From positions 434,983-477,671 of the forward strand of contig NZ_AYSJ01000015.1 in assembly GCF_000517265.1 (NCBI RefSeq): a stretch of DNA of 42,689 nt, written 5' to 3'. The translations under genes and the position numbers were made by a program. The stretch comes from Photorhabdus khanii NC19. Its GTDB lineage: Bacteria; Pseudomonadota; Gammaproteobacteria; Enterobacterales; Enterobacteriaceae. Under the pieces are notes generated by a model. It saw only the letters and a list, made by a program, of their open reading frames with translations. It did no database searches and was not told the origin of the DNA. Numbering within the stretch: position 1 is the first letter of the stretch; every line of letters starts with the position of its first letter. Below, piece after piece: positions 1-6,764 of this stretch.

Positions 1-1
1 T

Positions 2-412
2 GGCATGGGCCTGTTGCAGGAGCGTGATGGGAAAAGCGGCGAAACGCAGACCTACTGCTGTGAATCCCATGACAGCTACACCCCGCTGGCCAGCATCGTC
101 ACGAGGGGAGCCAGGCACAATGACTTTTGGTACCACACCGATATCAACGGTGTCCCGCTGGAAGTCACGGTCGAGGACGGGAAAATTTCGTGGGCGGGAA
201 AATATCGCATTTTTGGTGAACTGGATGGTCCGCCGCTGGCTTACTTCACCGATCCGGCCCGGTCATCAACAAGCTGTGATTTCAGGCAAAACCTGCGCTA
301 TGCGGGCCAAAATTTTGACAACGAGACCGGGCTGCATTTTAATACATTCAGGTATTATGCCCCGGAAATGGCCGCTAGCCGCCTGAGCCCATTGGCTTGG
401 CAGGTGGATTAA
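2..412 (+). pseudogene. Rhs-family core, C-terminal fragment, frameshifted
   Basis: This is the 3' end of an Rhs/YD-repeat protein whose body lies upstream of the window. Rhs proteins are large shells exported by type VI or similar systems that deliver a variable C-terminal toxin. The frame shows the typical end of the core: an HTDINGVPLEVT segment (usual form HTDxxGTPxEVT), then RYAGQNFDNETGLHFNTFRYY. The following motif, normally GRFxSxDPIGLAGGLNLYQY, is broken. The frame reads AASRLSPLAWQVD and stops at 410-412, while PIGLAGGLNLYQY continues in another frame from 379. Small deletions between about 370 and 390 explain this. The core is GC-richer than the genes after it, as is common for Rhs loci. 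Real biological frameshift and assembly error cannot be told apart here. Confidence 0.8.
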
Positions 413-846
413 ACCTCTATCAGTACGCACCAAACCCCCTGACATGGATCGACCCATTAGGTTGGGCGGGCAATCCTAAAACGGCAACGCATATCACCTA
501 TCAGGGCATTGATGCCGAAACCGGCAAACCGTATGTGGGCTATGCCAGTAAGCAGGGACAACAGGCAGCCCAAGAGGTATTGAAATATCGATATGGTAAT
601 GATTTTGGTCGCTTTGGTGATACACCTCCAGATGTTTTATATGATGGTTACGGGCAGTCAGGCAAAGATACTGCACGCGGACTAGAACAGAGGCGTTTTG
701 AACAGCTGGATGGGCTGGAAGGTACTGCCAATAAGCAGAATCCAGTTGGTCAGAAGAATGCTCGACGAAAAGAGTACCTGAAAGCAGCAGATAATCATTT
801 AAATAAAACATCTAAATACAACGGCAAAGGAGGCAGCCGTTGCTGA
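379..846 (+). CDS. Rhs C-terminal toxin tip (GIY-YIG/URI-like nuclease), detached by frameshift
   Basis: This frame opens right after a TAG at 376-378. It begins with the last Rhs core motif (PIGLAGGLNLYQYAPNP, then WIDPLGWA), and the DPLGWA-type boundary is where Rhs toxins diverge. The ~120-residue tip has features of GIY-YIG/URI-fold nucleases: a Y-G-I / Y-V-G-Y pair near its start, a central R-G-L-E-Q-R-x-F-E helix and a conserved NKQNPVG segment. That suggests a DNA- or RNA-cutting toxin (inference from motifs only). The nearest candidate start is TTG at 397 with no good ribosome site, so the tip is probably not made alone unless the frameshift is suppressed. Related Rhs tips can be stored as orphans and recombined onto intact cores. 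Confidence 0.65.
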   Translation, partial: PPEPIGLAGGLNLYQYAPNPLTWIDPLGWAGNPKTATHITYQGIDAETGKPYVGYASKQGQQAAQEVLKYRYGNDFGRFGDTPPDVLYDGYGQSGKDTARGLEQRRFEQLDGLEGTANKQNPVGQKNARRKEYLKAADNHLNKTSKYNGKGGSRC

Positions 847-863
847 CGGCTTGTGTTGACTAA

Positions 864-1478
864 ATGGTGAAACGAATTGTCTGGAAGTCGGGTGATTTGA
901 TTAACATTAAGTTGCGGGATAACCTGTATACCATAGGGCAAATGCTAACCAGTCCGGCAATGCGATTTTACAATACCCATAACATGGATGGCATATGGAG
1001 AAATGTTGATTTAAATGATACTACTCCTTTATTTTGTGTGTTTGTTGGTAATACCATTAATAAGTATCTGGTACAAGGAAAAATAAAGGATAAGTCCGTT
1101 ATCCCAAGTAATGAGCCTTATGAACCATATTGGATAAAGCCTTATAGTTCTATGGATGTAGGGAGTTATCTTGGAAAAAAAGGCGACTTTTTATTTATGG
1201 GCGGAAAATTAATTGATCTTGGTCCAGATGGTAATATAAGTGTTACCCAAGCCCCTATTCTTAAAGAAGATCTTTCGTTACCAGAAGATCGGGAACTCAT
1301 TGAAAAATGCGAGCTGACCAATATGTGGGGACCTGAATCGCTAAGAGAACGTCTGTGCCGCTATTTTGATACCGGAATTAACCGTGATGACCTGAAATTC
1401 GAGGTGTTTCCGGGACTGTGGGATGACAGGGAGCAATTAAGGCCCTTAACCAGTCGTTTACCAGTACCGCTACGATAA
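864..1478 (+). CDS. putative immunity protein for the Rhs toxin (Imm26-like)
   Basis: This intact 204-residue gene begins 18 bases after the toxin frame ends, the usual place for a cognate immunity gene. The N-terminus (KSGDLINIKLRDNLYTIGQML, then a FYNTHN segment) resembles the Imm26 group, whose members start with a K-x-GD-x-x-x-I-x-L pattern and a Y-x-x-G-x-V/M strand. The family call is from memory of the pattern and is moderate. There is no signal peptide or membrane segment, so the protein should be cytoplasmic and would bind and block the toxin in the same cell. It is more AT-rich than the Rhs core, as immunity genes often are. That it is intact while the toxin is frameshifted fits continued protection against sister cells. 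Confidence 0.6.
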   Translation: MVKRIVWKSGDLINIKLRDNLYTIGQMLTSPAMRFYNTHNMDGIWRNVDLNDTTPLFCVFVGNTINKYLVQGKIKDKSVIPSNEPYEPYWIKPYSSMDVGSYLGKKGDFLFMGGKLIDLGPDGNISVTQAPILKEDLSLPEDRELIEKCELTNMWGPESLRERLCRYFDTGINRDDLKFEVFPGLWDDREQLRPLTSRLPVPLR

Positions 1479-1483
1479 TATAA

Positions 1484-1514
1484 AAGCCGGAAGATCTCCG
1501 CGATCTTCCGGCTT
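1484..1514 (+). terminator. hairpin after the Rhs immunity gene
   Basis: A perfect 13-bp inverted repeat, AAGCCGGAAGATC and GATCTTCCGGCTT around a 5-base loop, starts 6 bases after the immunity stop codon. It is not followed by a T-run on the + strand, so it may stop transcription poorly or act mainly as a stabilising 3' stem. Confidence in the hairpin itself is high. Confidence 0.5.
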
Positions 1515-1560
1515 GATTGATGATCTATCGGGGTGAATACCCACGGTAAGCCAGCGCCGA

Positions 1561-1697
1561 CTAGAGCTTATCAATGGCATCCTTAATCTGCCAGGCTTCT
1601 TCTTCATTCACCACACAGGCGTGTATTTCCGTTCAGTTCAGGCGCTTGACCCGTTGCGCCAATGCTTCAGCGTGGGTCAACGGAAGTAACAAAAACA
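1561..1697 (-). pseudogene. decayed reverse-strand gene fragment with in-frame stop
   Basis: On the reverse strand an ATG at 1697-1695 opens a frame reading MFLLLPLTHAEALAQRVKRLN, then TGA, then TEIHACVVNEEEAWQIKDAIDKL and TAG at 1563-1561. Its base composition is that of a coding region and unlike the AT-rich DNA on its left. The protein-like text continues in the same frame across the stop, so a sense codon (perhaps TGG) probably mutated to TGA. I do not recognise the family. Its place beside an Rhs locus suggests a remnant of an accessory or immunity gene. A recoded stop is possible but there is no evidence for it. Confidence 0.45.
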
Positions 1698-2403
1698 TGA
1701 GATTATATTAAAACATTTAGCAGAGTTAACCGCATAGCACAAAAATAACAATAGCGTTTAGCTGGATTAAAAAAATAGACTTTTATTTTAATACCATTAG
1801 TATACCTATTATCCCCTTTAGTTTTAAACCTAAAAATCAAATAAAGGAAAAAGGAAAAAGGAAAAACGATAAAATCCGAGTATTAATTTAATGAAAATGG
1901 GAAAATTTAAATACAAGGTAGGAAACGGAAAAACTATTAGATTTACAAAAATATCTCAATGAAAACCATTCATTAAATGAATTTTTAATTAAAAAATAAT
2001 AAAACTATCGGAATAAAAATCATTTTACTCGATATCACCATTTTAAAAGGGTTTATTTTATCTTTTTACCTGCATTTCCCTTTAACGGCCTATTCACATC
2101 CATATTTAATTCATTTATCGGCAATGCTATCCTCTGGTTATTTTTACCTAACCTCCCATAACCATTTAAAAGCACAAAAACAGAGATATTAAAGCTTTTA
2201 TATAAAAGACGGATTTAACTATAAGTGCAGTTTTTTAAAAAGACGTTAATCAAATTTAATCGAAATCCATTAACCATTAACATAAAATTGAAAAGGAATC
2301 AGCGAAAAAAATAATGTTATCTGAAAAAACATAAATGGGTATCTTTATACTGTCAAGCTATTTACTGGTTGATTTATGAAGATAAAAGAAAGGAGGGTAA
2401 CTT

Positions 2404-2430
2404 ATGAAAACTGTTCAAAATTGCCAATAA
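2404..2430 (+). CDS. possible 8-residue ORF behind a strong Shine-Dalgarno
   Basis: ATG at 2404 starts a frame of eight codons (MKTVQNCQ) ending in TAA. Seven bases before it lies AAAGGAGGG (2388-2396), one of the strongest ribosome sites in the window. It could be a leader peptide, the start of a lost gene, or chance. No attenuator-like hairpin is obvious immediately after it. Confidence 0.2.
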   Translation: MKTVQNCQ

Positions 2431-2588
2431 AACAGCGTTAACAAAGATAAAAAGCAAGTATAATTAACGTTGATTAAACGTGAAACACAATATGCCATGA
2501 TGATTAAACTTAATATAAAATAGGTGTTGAGAGTAGTAAAAACAACGATTAAAACCTTATTATACCAATTAAAATTAGAGGTTAAAAA

Positions 2589-2648
2589 ATGGCTTTTAAT
2601 AACAATTTAAAAGCTGCTCATCATAAAAATATTAGTGAAAAAGGATGA
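2589..2648 (+). CDS. possible 19-residue ORF
   Basis: ATG at 2589 opens a 19-codon frame (MAFNNNLKAAHHKNISEKG) with an AGAGG ribosome site about 8 bases upstream. It lies in AT-rich DNA just before the toxin-antitoxin module. The peptide is basic and shows no membrane segment. It is unrecognised and may be chance. Confidence 0.2.
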   Translation: MAFNNNLKAAHHKNISEKG

Positions 2649-2702
2649 ATGATAATATAGAATAGGTTAATCAGATAATATATTTGAAAATTAACTGATT
2701 TA

Positions 2703-2748
2703 AATAATGTTTTCAATCAGTGAATAAACTTTTTCATAAACCAATTAA
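2703..2748 (+). repeat. direct repeat, left copy, flanking the toxin-antitoxin module
   Basis: This copy starts AATAATGTTTTCAA and, after six differing bases, continues AATAAACTTTTTCATAAACC. The same text occurs at 3858-3903 in the same orientation. Looser similarity goes on for about 25-30 bases past both copies (AAAAATCGGAATAACAAA against AAAAATAGGGGTAACAAA). The two copies bracket the toxin and antitoxin genes exactly, suggesting a duplicated insertion site or recombination ends. Confidence 0.7.
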
Positions 2749-2809
2749 ACCAATTAAACCATCAATCATGAAAAATCGGAATAACAAATGTTCACTTATT
2801 ACTGTCAGA

Positions 2810-3214
2810 CTAGTATTTTTCCCGAAAGCCTTCGGCGATTTTTTCCAGCTCGTTCATTAAATGGATATCCCTGTCCGTTTCAGCTACATCATTGGGCTTG
2901 TTGTGATCCCAGTGTTTGATAATCGCGATTAACAGATAGGTGTTGGTGTCGAAAAAACCAAGGCAATAAACCAAAACATAACCACTGGTTCGTTTAAATT
3001 GCACCAGTTTGAGTGGAAATCCTTTGTCTTTGAAATGCAGGTGCTGCAATTCAAGGTAAGATCGATTATGCGTAAACCGGTAGGGAACGTCTCGACCAAA
3101 GGTAACGGGTAAGCCTTTTCCCTCTTTATAGGCCCGAAAGTCATCAACCAGCGCCTTGGTTTTCTGTTCGCCTAAAGCCTCTTTCAAAACACGGTGTGTG
3201 AATATTCTTATCAC
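2810..3214 (-). CDS. yafO: YafO-family mRNA interferase toxin
   Basis: The 134-residue protein matches E. coli YafO (132 residues) along its length: MIRIFTHRVLKE at the start, GLPVTFGRDVPYRF in the middle (GxLPxxFGRDxxY), then FPLKLVQFKRTSGYVLVYC and TYLLIAIIKHWDH, ending EKIAEGFREKY. YafO is a ribosome-dependent RNA-cleaving toxin that reduces translation under stress. The start is GTG at 3214-3212, with AAGGAAA (3222-3228) as ribosome site. In E. coli, yafO lies in the SOS operon dinB-yafN-yafO-yafP. Here it is on the strand opposite to the dinB remnant and about 3.5 kb away, so the old linkage is partly kept but rearranged. It is separated from its antitoxin gene by an unusually long 161-base gap. 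Confidence 0.8.
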   Translation of the reverse strand: MIRIFTHRVLKEALGEQKTKALVDDFRAYKEGKGLPVTFGRDVPYRFTHNRSYLELQHLHFKDKGFPLKLVQFKRTSGYVLVYCLGFFDTNTYLLIAIIKHWDHNKPNDVAETDRDIHLMNELEKIAEGFREKY

Positions 3215-3266
3215 CGCAGAGTTTCCTTTTAATTACTTAGTGACTTTTCCGTTATTTTCTTTATTT

Positions 3267-3329
3267 CATTTTCACTAAGGTGAAAATGATCTGCTGGAGA
3301 TGAAGGGCGCTGTTCATCACCAGCAGATC
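3267..3329. repeat. two back-to-back hairpins between antitoxin and toxin genes
   Basis: Hairpin one has perfect 9-bp arms CATTTTCAC and GTGAAAATG at 3267-3288 with a 4-base loop. Hairpin two has arms GATCTGCTGG (3288-3297) and CCAGCAGATC (3320-3329), and inside it GATGAA and TTCATC extend the stem. Neither is followed by a T-run on the reverse strand, which carries the genes. They may lower toxin expression relative to antitoxin through partial termination, RNase processing or occlusion (inference). Confidence 0.65.
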
Positions 3330-3375
3330 ACTAAAGATTGGTCGTGTCTTTTCTTCGGAGAGATAGGTCTATATC

Positions 3376-3690
3376 TTACGACCATTCTTCGTCGTCCCCG
3401 GCCATCCCCTCTTTGATTTTTGCAGCCATCTTAGTGGCTATTTTATTCATATTTAGCCCTTCTCCGGTGAAATTGGCTGGGATGCTTTTCAACTCCGTAT
3501 TTCCCCGTTGTGCATATTCACAAAATGCGCTCATCTCCTCAAAAAGTGCAGTAGGAACGGCGTAAAACTGGATCTGATTGTTAGATGAAACAGCAATAGC
3601 ATCCCCCTGGGCTTCTGCTAGTGCTGCACTGGGATTGGATTTAAACTTACTGATAGCTGTTGTGTAGCCACACATGACTTTCTGCAACAT
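3376..3690 (-). CDS. Phd/YefM-type (StbD/YafN-like) antitoxin
   Basis: This 104-residue protein precedes the YafO-like toxin. It has the Phd/YefM layout: a short N-terminal DNA-binding part beginning CGYTTAISKFKSNPSAALAE, an AIAVSSNNQIQFYAVP strand (general form PVAVxxNNxPxFYxVP), and a flexible C-terminus ending KIKEGMAGDDEEWS that would wrap around the toxin. The start ATG at 3690 has GGAGG five bases upstream. It resembles plasmid StbD antitoxins more than E. coli YafN, so the pair may be a hybrid of an StbD-like antitoxin and a YafO-like toxin. It probably represses its own promoter together with the toxin through the repeats at 3726-3757. Confidence 0.75.
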   Translation of the reverse strand: MLQKVMCGYTTAISKFKSNPSAALAEAQGDAIAVSSNNQIQFYAVPTALFEEMSAFCEYAQRGNTELKSIPANFTGEGLNMNKIATKMAAKIKEGMAGDDEEWS

Positions 3691-3711
3691 GGTAAACCTC
3701 CGTTCAGAAAA

Positions 3712-3757
3712 ATTATAAAATATACTAAATATAGGGCTAAATATAGCTCTATATTTA
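3712..3757 (-). promoter_or_regulatory. promoter and iterated operator of the toxin-antitoxin module
   Basis: On the reverse strand a perfect -10 (TATAAT, 3717-3712) sits 22 bases before the antitoxin ATG, with a weak -35 (TTAGCC, 3740-3735) at 17-base spacing. Upstream and over the -35 are three copies of a 9-mer: TAAATATAG at 3726-3734 and 3738-3746 in direct order, and its inverse CTATATTTA at 3749-3757. Iterated palindromic sites like these are typical binding sites of Phd/YefM antitoxins. Confidence 0.6.
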
Positions 3758-3857
3758 ATCTGAAACCAGTATCTTGTAGACCGTTTATCGGCCTATCTTT
3801 AGCTGTTTGGCAATCTTTGAGGTTTCCATAGACAAAGAGTTTCAAGAAACCGACTTT

Positions 3858-3903
3858 AATAATGTTTTCAACCGGGGAATAAACTTTTTCATAAACCGAT
3901 TAA
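3858..3903 (+). repeat. direct repeat, right copy, flanking the toxin-antitoxin module
   Basis: This is the second copy of the repeat at 2703-2748, with the same AATAATGTTTTCAA and AATAAACTTTTTCATAAACC blocks separated by six differing bases. It lies about 100 bases upstream of the toxin-antitoxin promoter. Confidence 0.7.
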
Positions 3904-4290
3904 ATCATTAAAAATAGGGGTAACAAAATCCGCAAGCAAATGATTTAAATGAATATTAACCAGGTTATTTGCGACATTATTATGTTGCATTTATTATGCA
4001 AAACCAACACCTTCAATACGCGGGTTTAAATTTTTTTACATTGATTTAATCATTCCAATAACGTTGTTTTTCTACGGTTTTATTTAAACGTTTAAATGCC
4101 CGTTTAACCTTTCTGGCTGATTAATCTGCCAGACTTTTACCATCGTTGATGCAATAAAGTATTATTAAAGCATTAGAGAAAACTAATCAGCCGATAACAC
4201 ACTATCTAAAGTTTCCGATGACGCGAAATTTTAAATGGGTGGGTCAGCAGCCTGAGTTCCCTCAAAAAGAGGGAACTATCAGTTGGGAAA
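3904..4290. other. intergenic region with palindromes, no gene
   Basis: There is no credible open frame. A perfect 16-base palindrome ATTTAAACGTTTAAAT lies at 4082-4097. A stem TCTGGC/GCCAGA at 4112-4133 is followed by CTTTTAC. A 9-bp hairpin AGTTCCCTC/GAGGGAACT with an A5 loop is at 4255-4277, 14 bases past the receptor stop. It lacks a T-run on the reverse strand but is the best candidate 3' stem for the receptor mRNA. Confidence 0.55.
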
Positions 4291-6597
4291 TCAGAACTTC
4301 TGGGAGATACTGAATTTAATGTTACGCCCAACCCCGGAAACAGATTCACTGAGATATGGGGAATAATCATGATTAAACAGGTTATTTACTGTTACACGGG
4401 CTTCAAGACCTTGCTGGAAATCAGGTTGCCAACTGGTGAATAAACCGTGCAGAACGTAACCTTGGCTTTTGGGTATTGACCAGAGTACCGCCATTGGGTC
4501 TCCATCTTTAGGCGATCTGTCTTGCTTACGGACAAAATCGCCGGTCCAGCCCATTGCCATCTGCCATTGAGGGATTTTTACGCCTAACATGGCGCGGGCA
4601 GAGGTGGGGGGAATTTCCGCAATCCAGGTTTTATTACCCCAAGGATCGCGTGGTGAAGCATCTCTCTGACCACGGATAGTTGAGTAAGAAAGTTTTCCAA
4701 ACAGGTAATCGCTGTCGTAGAAAGTCTCGATTTCCAGCCCCTGAATGGTGTATCCCGGTAAATTACGGTAGTTGGATAAAGGCTTTCCGCAATCCGGTGA
4801 TTTACACACGACTCCACGACGGACAAATATTTCATCCTTGCCTCTGTTACGGAATAAAGTCGTACGGATTTGCAAACTATCTTGGTCTGCCAGCAGGTTA
4901 TTGAAATTCAGAATCGCACCGAAGCGTAAACCCGTCACTCTTTCTACATCTAAATTACGGCTGGTGGCCGTGACACTCGCTTGTGCATATTGCATTTCAT
5001 ACTGTTCATCCACGAGTGGCGCACGCCATGTCCGGCTGACATCCGAAAATAGTGACAGGTTTTGCGTTGCTTTCCACATGATACCGAAATGAGGAGACCA
5101 ACCGGTATAGGTGACGCTGCTGTAATCATGGCCTACATTTGGTGAGCTATCATTGTAGATTGCAGCGATATTTGGCTTGCCGGTATTGGTGATATGGTCA
5201 TAGCGAATACCGGGTGTCACAGTAAGGTTGCCGATAATCATTTCATCCTGCAAATAGAAACTACGCGTTTTTTGCTCTCCTGAGGGCATATAGGTCGGCT
5301 GAAAATAGCCATAATTATAGTCAGGTCTTTTGTCCTTGCTTTTATCATGTATAAGGGTATTACGTTGATTTTTATGCCAACGAGCTCCAATGAGTAATGT
5401 GTGTTCTATTGGCCCGGTTATAAAAGCACTTTTATTATTTAAATCTGCTAAGTTATCCACATAGTCGATCCAGCTTTCATTTCCCAATGAACCAAGAAAA
5501 CCGCTGTGGGCTTTTTCAGAGCGTTTATCATGCTGTTCTGTTTTCGAATAGGCATAGGTTGCTGTCAGGTTAAGTAATGGATTGTCTTCCGGTGCGATAT
5601 TCCACTTGGCGGTGTAGTTTTGATCCGTTTGATCACGATAAACCAACTTACGGCGCCAGGCTTCATTCCAACCATATTTTTCAACGTCGGATTCTGACGG
5701 AACGACTATTTCATCGCGTTTTGCTGCCCATGGCTGCCAACCAGCAGAATCAGAACGCATAGCAGAAAGTGTCAATGTGTGAGTATCATTCAGGTAAAAA
5801 TTAGTTTTCAGTAAATAGGATGCCTGATCACTTTTAGAGAAAGCAAAACGAGTGCCATCTGGCCGCTTAATGTTGCCGCCATCCCGTTTACTCATATATA
5901 ACAAGCCGTCAGCAAAGCCTTCTTTTGTCCGGCCATAGATTGCGCTGCTATAAATATTTTGCCGGTCATTGGTGTGATAGCTGTATTTCAGTAACCCACC
6001 AAAATCTTCTCCTGGCTGTAATAGATCATTTGCATCTTTAGTGATAATTTTAACTGTTCCGCCAAATCCGCCATTACCATCAAGCAGGTTATGCGGGCCT
6101 TTGTCGATATCTATCTGTTTGATTAATTCCGGCTCAATAAAGATAGATCCCTGGAAATATTTTTCAAAGCCTTTTGGTGCATCATCCAGTGTGATTTTTA
6201 TGTCTTCTGTATCACCCATTCCCCAGATGTTCAGGGTTTGACCTCCTGGGCGGGGCGAGCCTGACATAGAAACGCCAGGGAGTTGATTGAGTAACTCGGC
6301 GATATTGTCTGCCTGGGTACGCTCAATATCCGATTTTCTTAATACAGAACTTCCAGCGTTGACGCTATTGTTTAATTCTCCAATAACGGAAAGCGTGGGA
6401 AATGCAATCACTTTCTCTGGCTTTTCTAATTTCTCTGCTGCTTTTTGTGTTTTATTCTCCTGTGCTGCCAGATAACCGGGCAGGCCGGTACTAAGAACAA
6501 TCATGCCTGATAAAGCGTAACAAACAGTGCGATTAATTTGCTGTGTTGTTACTGGTACGGATGCTTTTTGTTGTTTCCCGTGATTTTTCATTGCCAT
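4291..6597 (-). CDS. TonB-dependent outer-membrane receptor, heme/hemoglobin family
   Basis: This 768-residue protein has a signal peptide (hydrophobic stretch about residues 26-46, cut near YLAAQ), a TonB-box-like segment around residues 62-72 (PEKVIAFPTLSVIG), a plug domain (IAELLNQLPGVSMSGSPRPGG, then IDKGPHNLLDGNGGFGGTVKI) and a 22-strand beta barrel ending with Phe (ISQKF). The plug resembles hemin/hemoglobin/transferrin receptors, and the FRAP-box region reads TWRAPLVDEQYE, a divergent form. The ligand is therefore uncertain, with heme the first guess. Cys598 and Cys603 (CKSPDC) could form a disulfide in an external loop. The start ATG at 6597 has AAAGGT just upstream. No convincing Fur box is seen; a palindrome at 6629-6644 is the only obvious operator candidate. 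No partner transporter genes lie nearby. Confidence 0.75.
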   Translation of the reverse strand: MAMKNHGKQQKASVPVTTQQINRTVCYALSGMIVLSTGLPGYLAAQENKTQKAAEKLEKPEKVIAFPTLSVIGELNNSVNAGSSVLRKSDIERTQADNIAELLNQLPGVSMSGSPRPGGQTLNIWGMGDTEDIKITLDDAPKGFEKYFQGSIFIEPELIKQIDIDKGPHNLLDGNGGFGGTVKIITKDANDLLQPGEDFGGLLKYSYHTNDRQNIYSSAIYGRTKEGFADGLLYMSKRDGGNIKRPDGTRFAFSKSDQASYLLKTNFYLNDTHTLTLSAMRSDSAGWQPWAAKRDEIVVPSESDVEKYGWNEAWRRKLVYRDQTDQNYTAKWNIAPEDNPLLNLTATYAYSKTEQHDKRSEKAHSGFLGSLGNESWIDYVDNLADLNNKSAFITGPIEHTLLIGARWHKNQRNTLIHDKSKDKRPDYNYGYFQPTYMPSGEQKTRSFYLQDEMIIGNLTVTPGIRYDHITNTGKPNIAAIYNDSSPNVGHDYSSVTYTGWSPHFGIMWKATQNLSLFSDVSRTWRAPLVDEQYEMQYAQASVTATSRNLDVERVTGLRFGAILNFNNLLADQDSLQIRTTLFRNRGKDEIFVRRGVVCKSPDCGKPLSNYRNLPGYTIQGLEIETFYDSDYLFGKLSYSTIRGQRDASPRDPWGNKTWIAEIPPTSARAMLGVKIPQWQMAMGWTGDFVRKQDRSPKDGDPMAVLWSIPKSQGYVLHGLFTSWQPDFQQGLEARVTVNNLFNHDYSPYLSESVSGVGRNIKFSISQKF

Positions 6598-6628
6598 AAC
6601 TACCTTTGGAATGTAATTAAATAAAAGA

Positions 6629-6644
6629 ACCTGCTTAAACAGGT
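6629..6644. promoter_or_regulatory. palindrome upstream of the TonB receptor
   Basis: ACCTG-CTTAAA-CAGGT is a 16-base near-perfect palindrome 32 bases before the receptor ATG. It is a plausible operator site. It does not fit LexA (CTGT-N8-ACAG) or the Fur consensus. The regulator is unknown. Confidence 0.3.
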
Positions 6645-6668
6645 CACTTGACGAAGGGAATCGGACAG

Positions 6669-6698
6669 AAAAAAGTTAATAACGGGATTAACTTTTTT
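6669..6698. terminator. bidirectional terminator-like hairpin between receptor and dinB remnant
   Basis: Arms AAAAAAGTTAAT and ATTAACTTTTTT flank the loop AACGGG, with T-runs on both strands. It lies between two divergent genes, so it may insulate them or be a remnant of a lost upstream gene. Confidence 0.4.
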
Positions 6699-6704
6699 TT
6701 CTGA

Positions 6705-6740
6705 TTGATCTTAATAATGAATAACTGTATGTTTATACAG
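6705..6740 (+). promoter_or_regulatory. SOS promoter with LexA box, dinB-type
   Basis: The LexA box CTGTATGTTTATACAG at 6725-6740 fits CTGT-N8-ACAG exactly, with AT-rich, alternating centre. It overlaps a -10 (TATGTT, 6728-6733) spaced 17 bases from a -35 (TTGATC, 6705-6710). The box ends 24 bases before the ATG of the dinB remnant. The operator is as good as that of recA in this window, so the remnant should be induced by DNA damage. Confidence 0.85.
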
Positions 6741-6764
6741 CTTATGATGATTGGTCAAAGCAAA

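Larger units (their letters stand above)
1698..2702. other. AT-rich intergenic DNA, no standard gene
   Basis: About 1 kb of strongly AT-rich DNA without a long open frame. It contains a short tandem repeat of GGAAAAA (three units near 1845-1866) and two very short frames with ribosome sites, listed separately. I see no transposon ends, tRNA or array. Such DNA is a typical target for H-NS-type silencing next to toxin loci (inference). Confidence 0.6.

Noticed and set aside
1845-1866. GGAAAAA repeats as a CRISPR-like or iteron array
   Set aside because: Only three 7-base units in AT-rich DNA with no spacers and no associated genes.
3618-3845. 75-codon reverse-strand frame over the toxin-antitoxin promoter
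   Set aside because: It overlaps the antitoxin start and its operator repeats, and the translation shows no conserved text.
6629-6644. CTG...CAG palindrome as a second LexA box
   Set aside because: The half-sites are CTG-N6-CAG, not CTGT-N8-ACAG, so the spacing is wrong for LexA.
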